DNA of 64,000 bases from Pedobacter faecalis (GTDB lineage: Bacteria; Bacteroidota; Bacteroidia; Sphingobacteriales; Sphingobacteriaceae), in assembly GCF_030182585.1 (NCBI RefSeq), contig NZ_JARXOW010000001.1, positions 2,852,001 through 2,916,000 of the forward strand, given 5' to 3'. Under the pieces are notes generated by a model, which did not search any database, was not told the DNA's origin, and saw nothing but the letters and a program-made list of their open reading frames with translations. Each line of letters opens with the position of its first letter. Position 1 is the stretch's first letter. This document shows positions 19,047 through 27,360 of the stretch, piece by piece. Both the position numbers and the translations under genes were made by a program.

Positions 19047-19949
19047 TCAGGACATGTAGGGGCGAACGCCGCCTTTGATCTCTTCGATATGCTGAAGACA
19101 GGCAACGTTGCCCTTAGAGAGTATTTCTTCTACGCGTCGAATAATGAGCGATAGTTCATAATCGGAAATCTGGAAGGTTTCGTCGTAACGTGCCTCGCCG
19201 ATGCCTTTAAGCAGCAAGGCGGTCAGGCGCCCGTCTTCCGGTGTTTTGAGACCGCCTGCAAAAGAGGATTCGGGCAGGATGTGGTCAACCAGCCTCATTA
19301 AGCGGCGTAGCCCGTTGGTGTTGGTACGGTAGCCAGTAAGCACCCGGAGCATGCCGGAATAGCAATGCAGCAGGGCCTGGTAAAGCATGTAAACGGAAAG
19401 ATTTTTCAGCTCACCTCGTTTATAAAATACTGCTCCCTTCAGAAAACCGTCAGATAATTTGTACCACTGCTGCCAGAACAGTTCCCTTTTTAAAATGCGT
19501 TTGCTGACCGCTTCGCCTGCTGCGGGAGCAACGAACAGTTCCTTGCCCTGATCGTAAAGCAGGGTCCCTTTTTTATAGATCGTTGTAAAAAATGAACTTC
19601 CATTCATCAGCGCGTTGTTGATCTCTTCCATGCGGTGCACCAGTACGGTAGCCTGCGCAATGTGCTTCAGGCTTTCTTCTGCCTGCATCTGTATAACAAT
19701 ATCTGCCATGATCTCCTGTGCGGAAGGTATCAGCAACAGGGAATAGCTGTTTTGCGGCCACGGGTTCCCCTCACTGCCGGTGTATTCGGTGAAACAGCTG
19801 TGGTGCTCAATGTTGTTCGTAATGCTGCCAAAACAGACGATTTTTTCCATTTTATACCTTGAAATAACAAGATCTACCATGGCCTTTAGTTCGGCCGACA
19901 AAGCTTTTTCCGGAGATGGGAGCCCGGCTCCCGGTTTTTGTTTTTTCAT
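19047..19949 (-). CDS. HEPN-domain protein with degenerate nucleotidyltransferase-like N-terminus
   Basis: Protein of 300 aa. Residues about 20-110 have the fold pattern of minimal nucleotidyltransferases (helix, then KIVCFGS with GS at 41-42), but where the family carries the metal-binding DxD before a LLVI strand, this protein has SYS at 68-70, so catalysis is not expected. Residues about 155-275 form the helical HEPN domain (KGAVFYKRGELKNLSVYMLYQALLH; TNGLRRLMRLVDHILPE). The RNase-type Rx4-6H motif is not clear. Related proteins are common and uncharacterised in Bacteroidetes. It is 41 bp downstream of the duplicated protein gene, so they are probably cotranscribed. Confidence 0.72.
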   Translation of the reverse strand: MKKQKPGAGLPSPEKALSAELKAMVDLVISRYKMEKIVCFGSITNNIEHHSCFTEYTGSEGNPWPQNSYSLLLIPSAQEIMADIVIQMQAEESLKHIAQATVLVHRMEEINNALMNGSSFFTTIYKKGTLLYDQGKELFVAPAAGEAVSKRILKRELFWQQWYKLSDGFLKGAVFYKRGELKNLSVYMLYQALLHCYSGMLRVLTGYRTNTNGLRRLMRLVDHILPESSFAGGLKTPEDGRLTALLLKGIGEARYDETFQISDYELSLIIRRVEEILSKGNVACLQHIEEIKGGVRPYMS

Positions 19950-19990
19950 GTTGTTTTATAATTTAGAAGTTAGAAAGCTTTTACAAGATG

Positions 19991-21127
19991 TTACCTGCTT
20001 TCAAAAAGCAGATGTGCCGCTTCAATAAATTTGGCCAGGTGACTGAAAGCGCGCCCGGTCGGCGCCACATCCTTCTCTTTTATTTTAAGGGTATTGCTCA
20101 GGCTGTACGTTAGCCATTCGTTCAGCGTGCTTTTCCATTTGTGCATCTTCTTAAAATGGAAAAAGTCGTCGATGATGGTCACCAGATGCTTGTTCCGCAC
20201 ATGCCTGTCCACTTTGCCCTGCTCCCGCATAATCCACACAGCGTCTATGAGTTTAATGAGGCATTCGTGCATATAAATGAGGTTGGCCGGGTGATCGGCT
20301 GCTTTCCATAAATCTGTTTCACTGAGCATTTGTTCCCAGGCCGAGAGGGCTGGGTGGAGATTTTCTATATTGATGTAGTAAGTGCCGAAAGTGCTTAACA
20401 GGCTGAGCGGTTGCCTGATGCATTCGCGCGAAAGATGCGTGGGATGGTTGCGGTCGCAGGCATATTTCATTTCCTTACAAGTTAAAAGCACCGGGAACGC
20501 TGCCTGCCCTTTGCTGTAAATCTTAAACCCTTCTTCAATCAGTTCCGAGAGCTGAAAGAAATCGGAAGCTATATTGAAATCAGCGATACTGAAGTATTCG
20601 TATTTGTCGTTTGTCATATACGAAGCATCGAGGGCGATCTGCAGGTAGGTAAACAGGTCACATTTGCTGAAGCCGTCATAATGTTTGTTGTAGTGGTTGC
20701 TCAGCACAGTTACTCCGCCGCCTCCTTCAGTTGGTTCTTCCGATGCCTCCGCTTCCCCAAAACGAAAAAGCGTACTAACCTCATCGGCTAAATGATTTGC
20801 CGCATCCCGGTTGGTAGTGATCGGCATTGGACTGCTCAGCTCAGGGCAGTACTTGTTTACGAGCCAGAGTACATCGAGCAATCTGGCTGCATCCATACAC
20901 AGACTGTAAAGATCAGCCGGGTCATGCAGCTTCCACTCATTCTCCTTAAACAGCATTTTCAGTAGATTCCAGAGATCCTGCTGAAAGTCAGTGGGCTTGC
21001 GTCTTCTGTACAGTTCACCTAATACGAGGTAGGGATCGCTTATCTCCTTACGTTTAAGAAAGCTAATGTGCGGCTGGTAACAACAAAATTTACTATACTT
21101 CATAATTTCCAATTTATTTAGATACAT
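19991..21127 (-). CDS. Protein of unknown function with an internal tandem duplication
   Basis: Protein of 378 aa that I do not recognise, soluble, helical and rich in His, Cys and Trp. The two halves resemble each other: residues 69-90 (DPADL...LLDVLWLV) align with 279-300 (HPANL...LIDAVWIM) at a constant offset of 210. The preceding Trp residues (53 and 65 versus 264 and 274) also align, and residues 190-204 (FFQLSELIEEGFKIY) resemble 361-375. An internal Met at residue 9 (21103) is an alternative start. It is the first gene of an operon with the HEPN protein and is divergent from the S24 regulator, 102 bp away. Confidence 0.7.
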   Translation of the reverse strand: MYLNKLEIMKYSKFCCYQPHISFLKRKEISDPYLVLGELYRRRKPTDFQQDLWNLLKMLFKENEWKLHDPADLYSLCMDAARLLDVLWLVNKYCPELSSPMPITTNRDAANHLADEVSTLFRFGEAEASEEPTEGGGGVTVLSNHYNKHYDGFSKCDLFTYLQIALDASYMTNDKYEYFSIADFNIASDFFQLSELIEEGFKIYSKGQAAFPVLLTCKEMKYACDRNHPTHLSRECIRQPLSLLSTFGTYYINIENLHPALSAWEQMLSETDLWKAADHPANLIYMHECLIKLIDAVWIMREQGKVDRHVRNKHLVTIIDDFFHFKKMHKWKSTLNEWLTYSLSNTLKIKEKDVAPTGRAFSHLAKFIEAAHLLFESR

Positions 21128-21133
21128 TTACGC

Positions 21134-21159
21134 CCTGATAAACTAAAATGCTTATCAGG
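21134..21159. repeat. Inverted repeat 1 in the divergent promoter region
   Basis: CCTGATAA (21134-21141) and TTATCAGG (21152-21159) form a perfect 8-bp inverted repeat around a 10-nt centre, 7 bp upstream of the start of the duplicated-protein gene. It is well placed to be an operator, or an early hairpin in the leftward transcript. Confidence 0.6.
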
Positions 21160-21180
21160 AAACTTTTGGCAAGTTATATT

Positions 21181-21208
21181 CTTTTGACTATTATTGACAA
21201 GTCAAAAG
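21181..21208. repeat. Inverted repeat 2, candidate operator of the S24 regulator
   Basis: CTTTTGAC (21181-21188) and GTCAAAAG (21201-21208) form a perfect 8-bp inverted repeat around a 12-nt centre, 21 bp upstream of the GTG start of the XRE-S24 gene. The size and position fit a dimer operator for autoregulation. Confidence 0.6.
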
Positions 21209-21229
21209 ACAACTAAATGAATTGATATT

Positions 21230-21916
21230 GTGAAACAACCTGATTCAGAGGATAATAATTTTGGTGCACGCTTACGTGCCGTACGCCAGGCTAAGCAAAT
21301 GACGCTGGAGCAGTTTTACCGCCCGGTTACTGATCACATCAGCAATTGCTCTGCAATTGAAAACGGAAAACGGAAGATAGGGAAGCGTTTGTCAAAAGAT
21401 ATTATTGATTATCATCACATCAATCCCGAATGGCTTAAAACGGGGCTGGGTGATATGTTTGCAGAAAGACCCGGGAGTGAAGACACGACCGCGTCACAGG
21501 AGAATCCCGGTGTGCCTTATTTAAACGTCGACCTCTCCGAGATTTCCGTCGACGGCTTTGATCAGCTCAGGGAAAGTCCGGAGTACTACGTTAACTTCCG
21601 GCCCTTTAATGATTGTGATGCTTACCTGCCTATTTATGGCGACAGCATGTATCCCAGATATGCCAGCGGGGAAATCATTGTCATCCGGGAAGTGACCAAC
21701 TACGATGTCCTGCAGTGGGGTGAGGCCTACCTAGTCGTAACCGATGAACGGGCAAACAACATGTCTACAGTGAAGTTGGTATTCGAACATCCCGATGAAG
21801 ACAGGCTGGTGCTCCGGGCATCAAATCCTAACTACCGCGGAGACATGGTCATCGAGAAGAGATTCATCAGAAATATGTTCATCATCAAGGGCAAGGTCAC
21901 CAGGAATCAGCTTTAA
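21230..21916 (+). CDS. XRE-family regulator with S24 (LexA/CI-like) peptidase domain
   Basis: Protein of 228 aa, starting at a GTG. Residues 11-73 are a helix-turn-helix (LRAVRQAKQMTLEQFY, SAIENGKRKIGKRLS). Residues about 125-228 are an S24 domain with Ser139 in YGDSMYPR and Lys182 in STVKLV, the catalytic dyad. No Ala-Gly cleavage site is evident between the domains. By analogy with CI/LexA-like repressors it may respond to DNA damage or another stress. Two inverted repeats lie between it and the divergent HEPN operon, its most likely targets. The stop overlaps the stop of the opposing gene. Confidence 0.9.
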   Translation: MKQPDSEDNNFGARLRAVRQAKQMTLEQFYRPVTDHISNCSAIENGKRKIGKRLSKDIIDYHHINPEWLKTGLGDMFAERPGSEDTTASQENPGVPYLNVDLSEISVDGFDQLRESPEYYVNFRPFNDCDAYLPIYGDSMYPRYASGEIIVIREVTNYDVLQWGEAYLVVTDERANNMSTVKLVFEHPDEDRLVLRASNPNYRGDMVIEKRFIRNMFIIKGKVTRNQL

Positions 21917-23757
21917 GGCGATGGTGCAGTCCGCTTGGACTTGTCGACCGCCCGGTTCAGGACATCCTGTATTCTGCCCCTTATTTTCATGGTGCTCAGT
22001 TTGTTGCTTGCTGCAGGGTGCACGCGGTTAGACAGGAAAATGTATACGAGTTGCCGCGATGGGTCTACCCAAACGCAGGTACCCGTGTAGCCGGTATGAC
22101 CAAACGTCTGCGGGGAAGCCAGTTCAGACGGATAGTTTTTGGTCTTGTCCGGATCCCAGCGGTCGAAGCCCAGTCCGCGCCTGCTGACGTTCGCCTGCTG
22201 CGCAGTGAATAGTACTACGGTCTCGGGTTTAAAAATCTGCGCTCCTCCGTAGGTACCTTTGTTGAGCAGCATCTGGTAAAAAATTGCGAGGTCATTTGCA
22301 CTGGCAAACAGGCCGGCGTGGCCTGAAATCCCTCCGGTAAGGGCTGCTCCCTGATCGTGTACAAAACCATGCAACAGCGTTTTCCGGAAATAGGTGTCCT
22401 GCTCAGTAGGTACAATCAAGGCCCTGTCGAACCGCTTGCGTGGGGAGAAACCGGCGGTCTGCATGCCCAGGGGCTTATAAAAGTTCTCCATGACGTATTC
22501 ATCGAGACGCGATCCGCTGATCTGTTCCACGATCTCTTTCATAACGTACATGCTGATGTCGCTGTATACATATTTACCCCGGGTGCGCAGCGGTGTCGCC
22601 AGCATTTTGGGCCACATCATCTCCTCAAAGAAATTTTGCCGGATGTAGTAACCGTCGGCCACCTGCGTAGGGTAGGCTGCACTTGAATCCCGGCTGTGAT
22701 CGGAAGGCTTCACATAATCATGAAAAGCGATATAAGGAATAAAGCCTGCCTGATGGAGCATGACCTCCCTTAAACGCACAGGGTTCATAGGTTGCGTTCT
22801 GGCCCTCGGAATATAGGCTCCGACATTGGTATCAAGATTTAACCTGCGCTCTTCAAATAAGCGCATCACGGCTGGTGTGGTGGCCGTAGTTTTGGTAACC
22901 GAAGCTATGTCAAAGATGTCGGAGACCCTTTCCTGGACCGTGTCGGCATAAGTATGACTCCCGTAAGCTTTATTAAAGATCACTTTCCCGTCTTTTGCCG
23001 CAAGAACTACCATGCCCGGTGTCGCACGCGCCCGGATGGCCTCCATGGCAATATCATCAATTTCCTGCAGGTCTTCTGTATTGACACCGGCGTCTTCCGG
23101 AAGCGTATACTTTAAACGTGTTGCTGTTGTACTGAACCCGGAGCCTGCCACGTATTTGGCCGACAAAGTACTGTTCAGCTTTTTATCAAGCGCAATGCCG
23201 CCAAATATCGCTTGTGGCACCAGAGTGTAAGCAATCGGCGTACTCTGATCTGTCCAGATCAGCGGGGCGTTAAGCGAGTCGAGCAAAGAGAGGCTGGATA
23301 GTCCCCCAAAAAGACATAGCACCACGTCTTTCGTTCTTGCTACGTTAAATATAAAGTTGCGGTTCCTGCTGTCGGAGATCCGTTGGGCTGGCAGGCTGAT
23401 GATCACTGTATTAAAAAACTTAAGGTTCTCCTCAAGTGCATCGAGGCCGGTTGCGTTCTTATAATTACCCGTTGTAAATGAGGTCACCTGAGCGTACTTG
23501 TTCGCCAGACTGTCAAACAGGGGCTGGCCGGAAAAGTCCAGGCCTACCGACGCAATGTTTTTCTCATTTAGTGATCTGAGTGGAATGATGCCGCGCTCGT
23601 TATTCAGTAAAACTGTATTACGAATCACCGTGTTGCTTACGGCAAGAATCTGTTGGTTATGCTGATGGTTCTGGGCACATGCATTGAAGGTGATAAGGGT
23701 GTGTAAACAGATGATAACAAGGCGGACGAAATTCTTTCTTCTCATAAATAACGGCAA
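21913..23757 (-). CDS. Serine hydrolase (beta-lactamase fold) fused to a GH3 C-terminal-like domain; GH3 catalytic domain absent
   Basis: Protein of 614 aa with a signal peptide (about 1-28). Residues about 35-215 resemble the GH3 C-terminal alpha/beta domain (NTVLLNNERGIIPLRSL). Residues about 222-605 are a class-C-type serine hydrolase: Ser286 and Lys289 in SVTK, Tyr398 in YSD, and HTG at 554-556. All catalytic residues of the hydrolase are present. In Bacteroidetes this pair of domains normally follows a GH3 N-terminal hydrolase in a protein near 1000 aa, so this version has lost the first 350 residues but kept a secretion signal. It probably acts on peptidoglycan-like or ester substrates in the periplasm. 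Confidence 0.85.
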   Translation of the reverse strand: MPLFMRRKNFVRLVIICLHTLITFNACAQNHQHNQQILAVSNTVIRNTVLLNNERGIIPLRSLNEKNIASVGLDFSGQPLFDSLANKYAQVTSFTTGNYKNATGLDALEENLKFFNTVIISLPAQRISDSRNRNFIFNVARTKDVVLCLFGGLSSLSLLDSLNAPLIWTDQSTPIAYTLVPQAIFGGIALDKKLNSTLSAKYVAGSGFSTTATRLKYTLPEDAGVNTEDLQEIDDIAMEAIRARATPGMVVLAAKDGKVIFNKAYGSHTYADTVQERVSDIFDIASVTKTTATTPAVMRLFEERRLNLDTNVGAYIPRARTQPMNPVRLREVMLHQAGFIPYIAFHDYVKPSDHSRDSSAAYPTQVADGYYIRQNFFEEMMWPKMLATPLRTRGKYVYSDISMYVMKEIVEQISGSRLDEYVMENFYKPLGMQTAGFSPRKRFDRALIVPTEQDTYFRKTLLHGFVHDQGAALTGGISGHAGLFASANDLAIFYQMLLNKGTYGGAQIFKPETVVLFTAQQANVSRRGLGFDRWDPDKTKNYPSELASPQTFGHTGYTGTCVWVDPSRQLVYIFLSNRVHPAASNKLSTMKIRGRIQDVLNRAVDKSKRTAPSP

Positions 23758-23885
23758 AAAACTCTGGTTGTAAGTACAACGTAAAATTAGGCGTTTTGAT
23801 TTATGTACTGCTAAAGATATGAAAACGAGACGGTGATTGAGCCTTATTTTACCTAAATTAGCGACGTTTACAGTCCGGATAACAC

Positions 23886-25754
23886 ATGTCAGATATCATA
23901 AAGCTTTTACCCGATAGTATTGCCAATCAGATAGCAGCAGGAGAGGTGGTTCAGCGACCGGCATCGGCGGTAAAGGAACTTTTAGAGAACGCGATAGATG
24001 CGGGGGCGAGTAAGATACAGCTGATCATCAAAGACGCAGGGAAAGCCCTGATCCAGGTTATAGATAACGGCTGCGGTATGAGTGTAACCGATGCCCGCAT
24101 GTGTTTCGAGCGTCATGCTACTTCCAAAGTTCGCAAGGCGGAAGATCTTTTTGCAATCCGTACCATGGGTTTTCGTGGAGAGGCGATGGCCTCTATTGCA
24201 GCAATTGCCCAGGTAGAAATGAGAACGCGAAGACATGAAGATGAGATCGGCACGCTGGTCGAGATCGAAGGCTCTTCGGTTACCCGTCAGGAGCCTGTAG
24301 CCACCCCTGCAGGCACAAGCATATGTGTAAAAAATCTCTTCTTCAATACCCCTGCGCGCCGAAACTTCCTGAAAAGCAATGCTGCTGAGATGCGCCATAT
24401 TGTCGACGAGTTTCAGCGTATTGCCATGTCAAATTCGGGCATAGCTTTCAGCCTGCATCACGATGGCGCCGAGATTTACCGGCTGCCGGCATCGTCGTTG
24501 AAACAGCGCATCGTACACCTGCTGGGCAATAATTATAACGAAAGACTTATTCCGGTTGAGGAGGAAACGACGATCATCAACCTGAAGGGTTTTATCGGCA
24601 AACCGCAGTTTGCCAAAAAAACCAGGGGCGAACAGTTTTTCTTCGTGAACAACCGTTTTATTAAAGATGCTTATCTGAACCATGCCGTAAACAAGGCCTA
24701 TGAAGATTTGCTTCCTGAAGAGAACTTTCCCTTATATGTGCTTTTTATTGATATAGATCCCGCCAATATAGATGTCAATGTGCATCCTACAAAAACCGAG
24801 ATCAAGTATCTCGACGAAAAATCGATCTATGCTATCCTGCATTCGGCGGTAAAACGCTCACTGGGAAGGTTCAACATCAGTCCGACTATAGATTTCGATC
24901 AGGAAACCGGTTTCAGCAATATGATTACCCCGCTGCCGCCTGAAGAGATTGTGCCGCCCAGCATTAGCTTTAATCCGGATTTCAATCCCTTTGCCAATGA
25001 GCCGGGCCAGGTGAGGAATTCGAGCTATTCAAGCATGCCCAAGCCCTACTCCAATGGTCGCGGAGGCGGTTCCAGCAGTGTTGCGTCCTGGGGCGCTCTA
25101 TATGAGGTTGCCACGGAGTCGCGGTATGACCAAACGGAACTAAACTTGCCGGGTTCTGGAGGTGAAGAAGAATTAGCCCCCGTACAGAAGCAATTTATGC
25201 AGCTGCACAACCGGTATATCGTCTCGCAGATTAAGTCGGGTGTTATGCTTATCGATCAGCAGGCGGCGCATGAACGGATTTTGTATGAACGTTTTCAGCG
25301 CCATCTTGAGGACCGCAAAGGCGCCTCACAGCAAAGTCTCTTTCCGCAAACGGTTACCTTAAGTGCGGGCGACTATGAGTTGGCCAGGAGTTTGCTTGAT
25401 GACATCAAAAGCCTGGGTTTTGAGGTGCGCGAGTTTGGTAAGAACACCCTGGTCATAGAGGGTATACCGGTCGACCTGGGCAGCGTAAATATCAACGAAA
25501 CGCAGCTTTTCGAGCAGTTGATAGAAGGATTCAAGAATTCGCAGCAGGAGCTTAAGCTCGACAGGCGGGGAGCGCTTGCAAGGAGCATGGCAAAGAACAG
25601 CGCCATAAAGAGCGGAACTGCATTAAGTCAGCCTGAAATGAATACGCTGATAGAGGAGTTGTTTGGATGTTCCGCACCCAATATTAGTTTGAGCGGGAAA
25701 CCCGTGATACATACCATCAGCCTTGCTGAACTTGACAAAAGATTTGAGAAATAA
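23886..25754 (+). CDS. mutL: DNA mismatch repair protein MutL
   Basis: Protein of 622 aa. The GHKL ATPase is complete: ELLENAIDAGA (31-41), DNGCGM (60-65) and GFRGEAMASI (95-104). The C-terminal dimerisation/endonuclease region starts near 440. There the metal-binding motif DQHAxxExxxxE reads DQQAAHERILYE (457-468), and the CKxA and CPHGRP-like motifs are also altered (MAKNSAIKSG; CSAPNISLSGKP), so nicking activity is questionable. It couples MutS mismatch recognition to repair. It is followed 4 bp later by two rhomboid genes and probably cotranscribed with them. Confidence 0.97.
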   Translation: MSDIIKLLPDSIANQIAAGEVVQRPASAVKELLENAIDAGASKIQLIIKDAGKALIQVIDNGCGMSVTDARMCFERHATSKVRKAEDLFAIRTMGFRGEAMASIAAIAQVEMRTRRHEDEIGTLVEIEGSSVTRQEPVATPAGTSICVKNLFFNTPARRNFLKSNAAEMRHIVDEFQRIAMSNSGIAFSLHHDGAEIYRLPASSLKQRIVHLLGNNYNERLIPVEEETTIINLKGFIGKPQFAKKTRGEQFFFVNNRFIKDAYLNHAVNKAYEDLLPEENFPLYVLFIDIDPANIDVNVHPTKTEIKYLDEKSIYAILHSAVKRSLGRFNISPTIDFDQETGFSNMITPLPPEEIVPPSISFNPDFNPFANEPGQVRNSSYSSMPKPYSNGRGGGSSSVASWGALYEVATESRYDQTELNLPGSGGEEELAPVQKQFMQLHNRYIVSQIKSGVMLIDQQAAHERILYERFQRHLEDRKGASQQSLFPQTVTLSAGDYELARSLLDDIKSLGFEVREFGKNTLVIEGIPVDLGSVNINETQLFEQLIEGFKNSQQELKLDRRGALARSMAKNSAIKSGTALSQPEMNTLIEELFGCSAPNISLSGKPVIHTISLAELDKRFEK

Positions 25755-25758
25755 ACGA

Positions 25759-26508
25759 ATGAATAACTTATATATACCTCCTGTAGTAAAAAACCTGCTG
25801 ATCATCAATGTGCTGTTCTTTGCGGCTAAGTATGTATTCAGTAATATCGGTGTAGATCTTTCGGAGCACCTTGGCGCTTTTTATTTTGATTCTCCGTTTT
25901 TCAGGGTATGGCAGCTGGTTACTTACATGTTCATGCATGGCGACATGTCGCATATCTTTTTCAATATGTTTGCGCTGTTTATGTTTGGCGGTGTGCTGGA
26001 GCAGCGCTGGGGGCAGAAGCGTTTCCTGAACTTTTATCTGATTACTGGTCTGGGTGCCGTGGCCCTGCAAATGGGTGTACAGGCTGTAGAAGTTTATGAA
26101 CTGACCGGATCCGTCATGGGAATTCCTATTACCGACCTCACACGTGAGGGAGGCTATCTTCAGGGCAATATCAATGTGCCCGGAATCACCCGCGACCAGG
26201 GTACCACATTGCTCGGCATTTATGGCGCGCCTATGGTAGGTGCTTCAGGCGCTATATTCGGTTTACTGGTAGCCTTTGGCATGCTTTTTCCAAACACCCG
26301 CATGTTTGTGCTGTTTATACCTGTGCCCATCAAAGCGAAATATCTGATACCCGTTTATATCCTCCTGGAAATGAGTTTGGGTGTTGCCAAGATACCGGGC
26401 GACTCGGTTGCGCACTATGCGCACCTTGGGGGCGCTTTGCTTGGATTCATCCTGGTCAAACTTTGGAAGGACAAAAACAACGACAGGTTTTATAACTACT
26501 ATGAATAG
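25759..26508 (+). CDS. Rhomboid family intramembrane serine protease (first of two)
   Basis: Protein of 249 aa from the ATG at 25759. Upstream in-frame codons overlap mutL and look non-coding, so I used this start. Six or more membrane helices are visible, with HGDMSHIFFNMFALFMFG after the first, catalytic Ser163 in GASGAIFG and His222 in HYAHLGG. A periplasmic or luminal insertion sits near residues 115-155. By family it cleaves membrane proteins within the bilayer; the substrate is unknown. Its last codons overlap the start of the next rhomboid gene by 8 bp, indicating translational coupling. Confidence 0.93.
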   Translation: MNNLYIPPVVKNLLIINVLFFAAKYVFSNIGVDLSEHLGAFYFDSPFFRVWQLVTYMFMHGDMSHIFFNMFALFMFGGVLEQRWGQKRFLNFYLITGLGAVALQMGVQAVEVYELTGSVMGIPITDLTREGGYLQGNINVPGITRDQGTTLLGIYGAPMVGASGAIFGLLVAFGMLFPNTRMFVLFIPVPIKAKYLIPVYILLEMSLGVAKIPGDSVAHYAHLGGALLGFILVKLWKDKNNDRFYNYYE

Positions 26509-27358
26509 TTTTTTTAGAGATATCAGCTACAAGGTTTTTAAGTCAGGAGATCCGGTATACCTATATATCGGCATCAATGCCTTTATTTTCATAGCCATGG
26601 GCCTGGTCAGCGTTATCCTGTTCTTGTCGGGGCAGCAGGCCGGCTTTCAGGATCAGGTGTTTACATATGTAGGCTTCCCTGCCGACCTGAACAAGCTGCC
26701 GTTCCGCTTCTATACTTTGCTTACCTACCAGTTTTTTCACGAAGGCCTGCTCCACATCCTGTTCAACATGCTATGGCTTTTCTGGATGGGACGCATTTTT
26801 CTCGATTTTCTTAAAGCCAGGCAATTTCATTTTGTCTACCTGGGCGGAGGTTTCGCAGGCGCGTTGGTGTACCTGCTTGCTTTTAATATTTTCCCGGTGT
26901 TTATGGGTAGCGTGTCTAACGGATTCGTTATCGGCTCTTCAGCGGCAGTGATGGCAATTATCGTTGGAACTGCGACGCTATTGCCCGATTATAGTATGCG
27001 TCTTCTGCTTTTTGGCGACGTAAAACTGAAATATCTGGCCGCAGGATATGTGGTGCTCGACATGATCAGTCTGGCTTCGGCAAATGCTGGCGGCAGCTTT
27101 GCCCACCTCGGCGGCGGCCTTTTCGGCTTTGTCTTTATACGCATGCTTAGGGCGGGTACCGACTGGAGCAGCATGTTCAAGCGCAAACCCAAACTTCGTG
27201 TAGTACATAAAGATGCCAACGTACGATCGCAAAAAAGTCAGACCCAGGAGGTGGACCAAAGACAAATAGACGCTATCTTAGATAAAATTTCTCAATCGGG
27301 ATACGACAAACTGAGCAAAGAAGAAAAGGAGATCCTGTTTAAAGCAAGTAAGCATTAA
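26501..27358 (+). CDS. Rhomboid family intramembrane serine protease (second of two)
   Basis: Protein of 285 aa from the ATG at 26501, inside the end of the previous gene. A longer reading frame exists upstream but runs through that gene. Membrane helices with the HEGLLHILFNMLWLFWMG element, catalytic Ser147 in GSSAAVMA and His202 in FAHLGGG. A soluble C-terminal tail of about 65 residues is charged and ends with a helix (VDQRQIDAILDKISQSGYDK), as in several Bacteroidetes rhomboids. Tandem divergent rhomboids suggest different substrates or a heteromeric pair. Confidence 0.92.
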   Translation: MNSFFRDISYKVFKSGDPVYLYIGINAFIFIAMGLVSVILFLSGQQAGFQDQVFTYVGFPADLNKLPFRFYTLLTYQFFHEGLLHILFNMLWLFWMGRIFLDFLKARQFHFVYLGGGFAGALVYLLAFNIFPVFMGSVSNGFVIGSSAAVMAIIVGTATLLPDYSMRLLLFGDVKLKYLAAGYVVLDMISLASANAGGSFAHLGGGLFGFVFIRMLRAGTDWSSMFKRKPKLRVVHKDANVRSQKSQTQEVDQRQIDAILDKISQSGYDKLSKEEKEILFKASKH

Positions 27359-27360
27359 GC

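Noticed and set aside
23765..23782. Small inverted repeat GTTGTA / TACAAC near the mutL promoter
   Set aside because: The arms are six bases with a 2-nt centre; too short to form a good hairpin and likely by chance.
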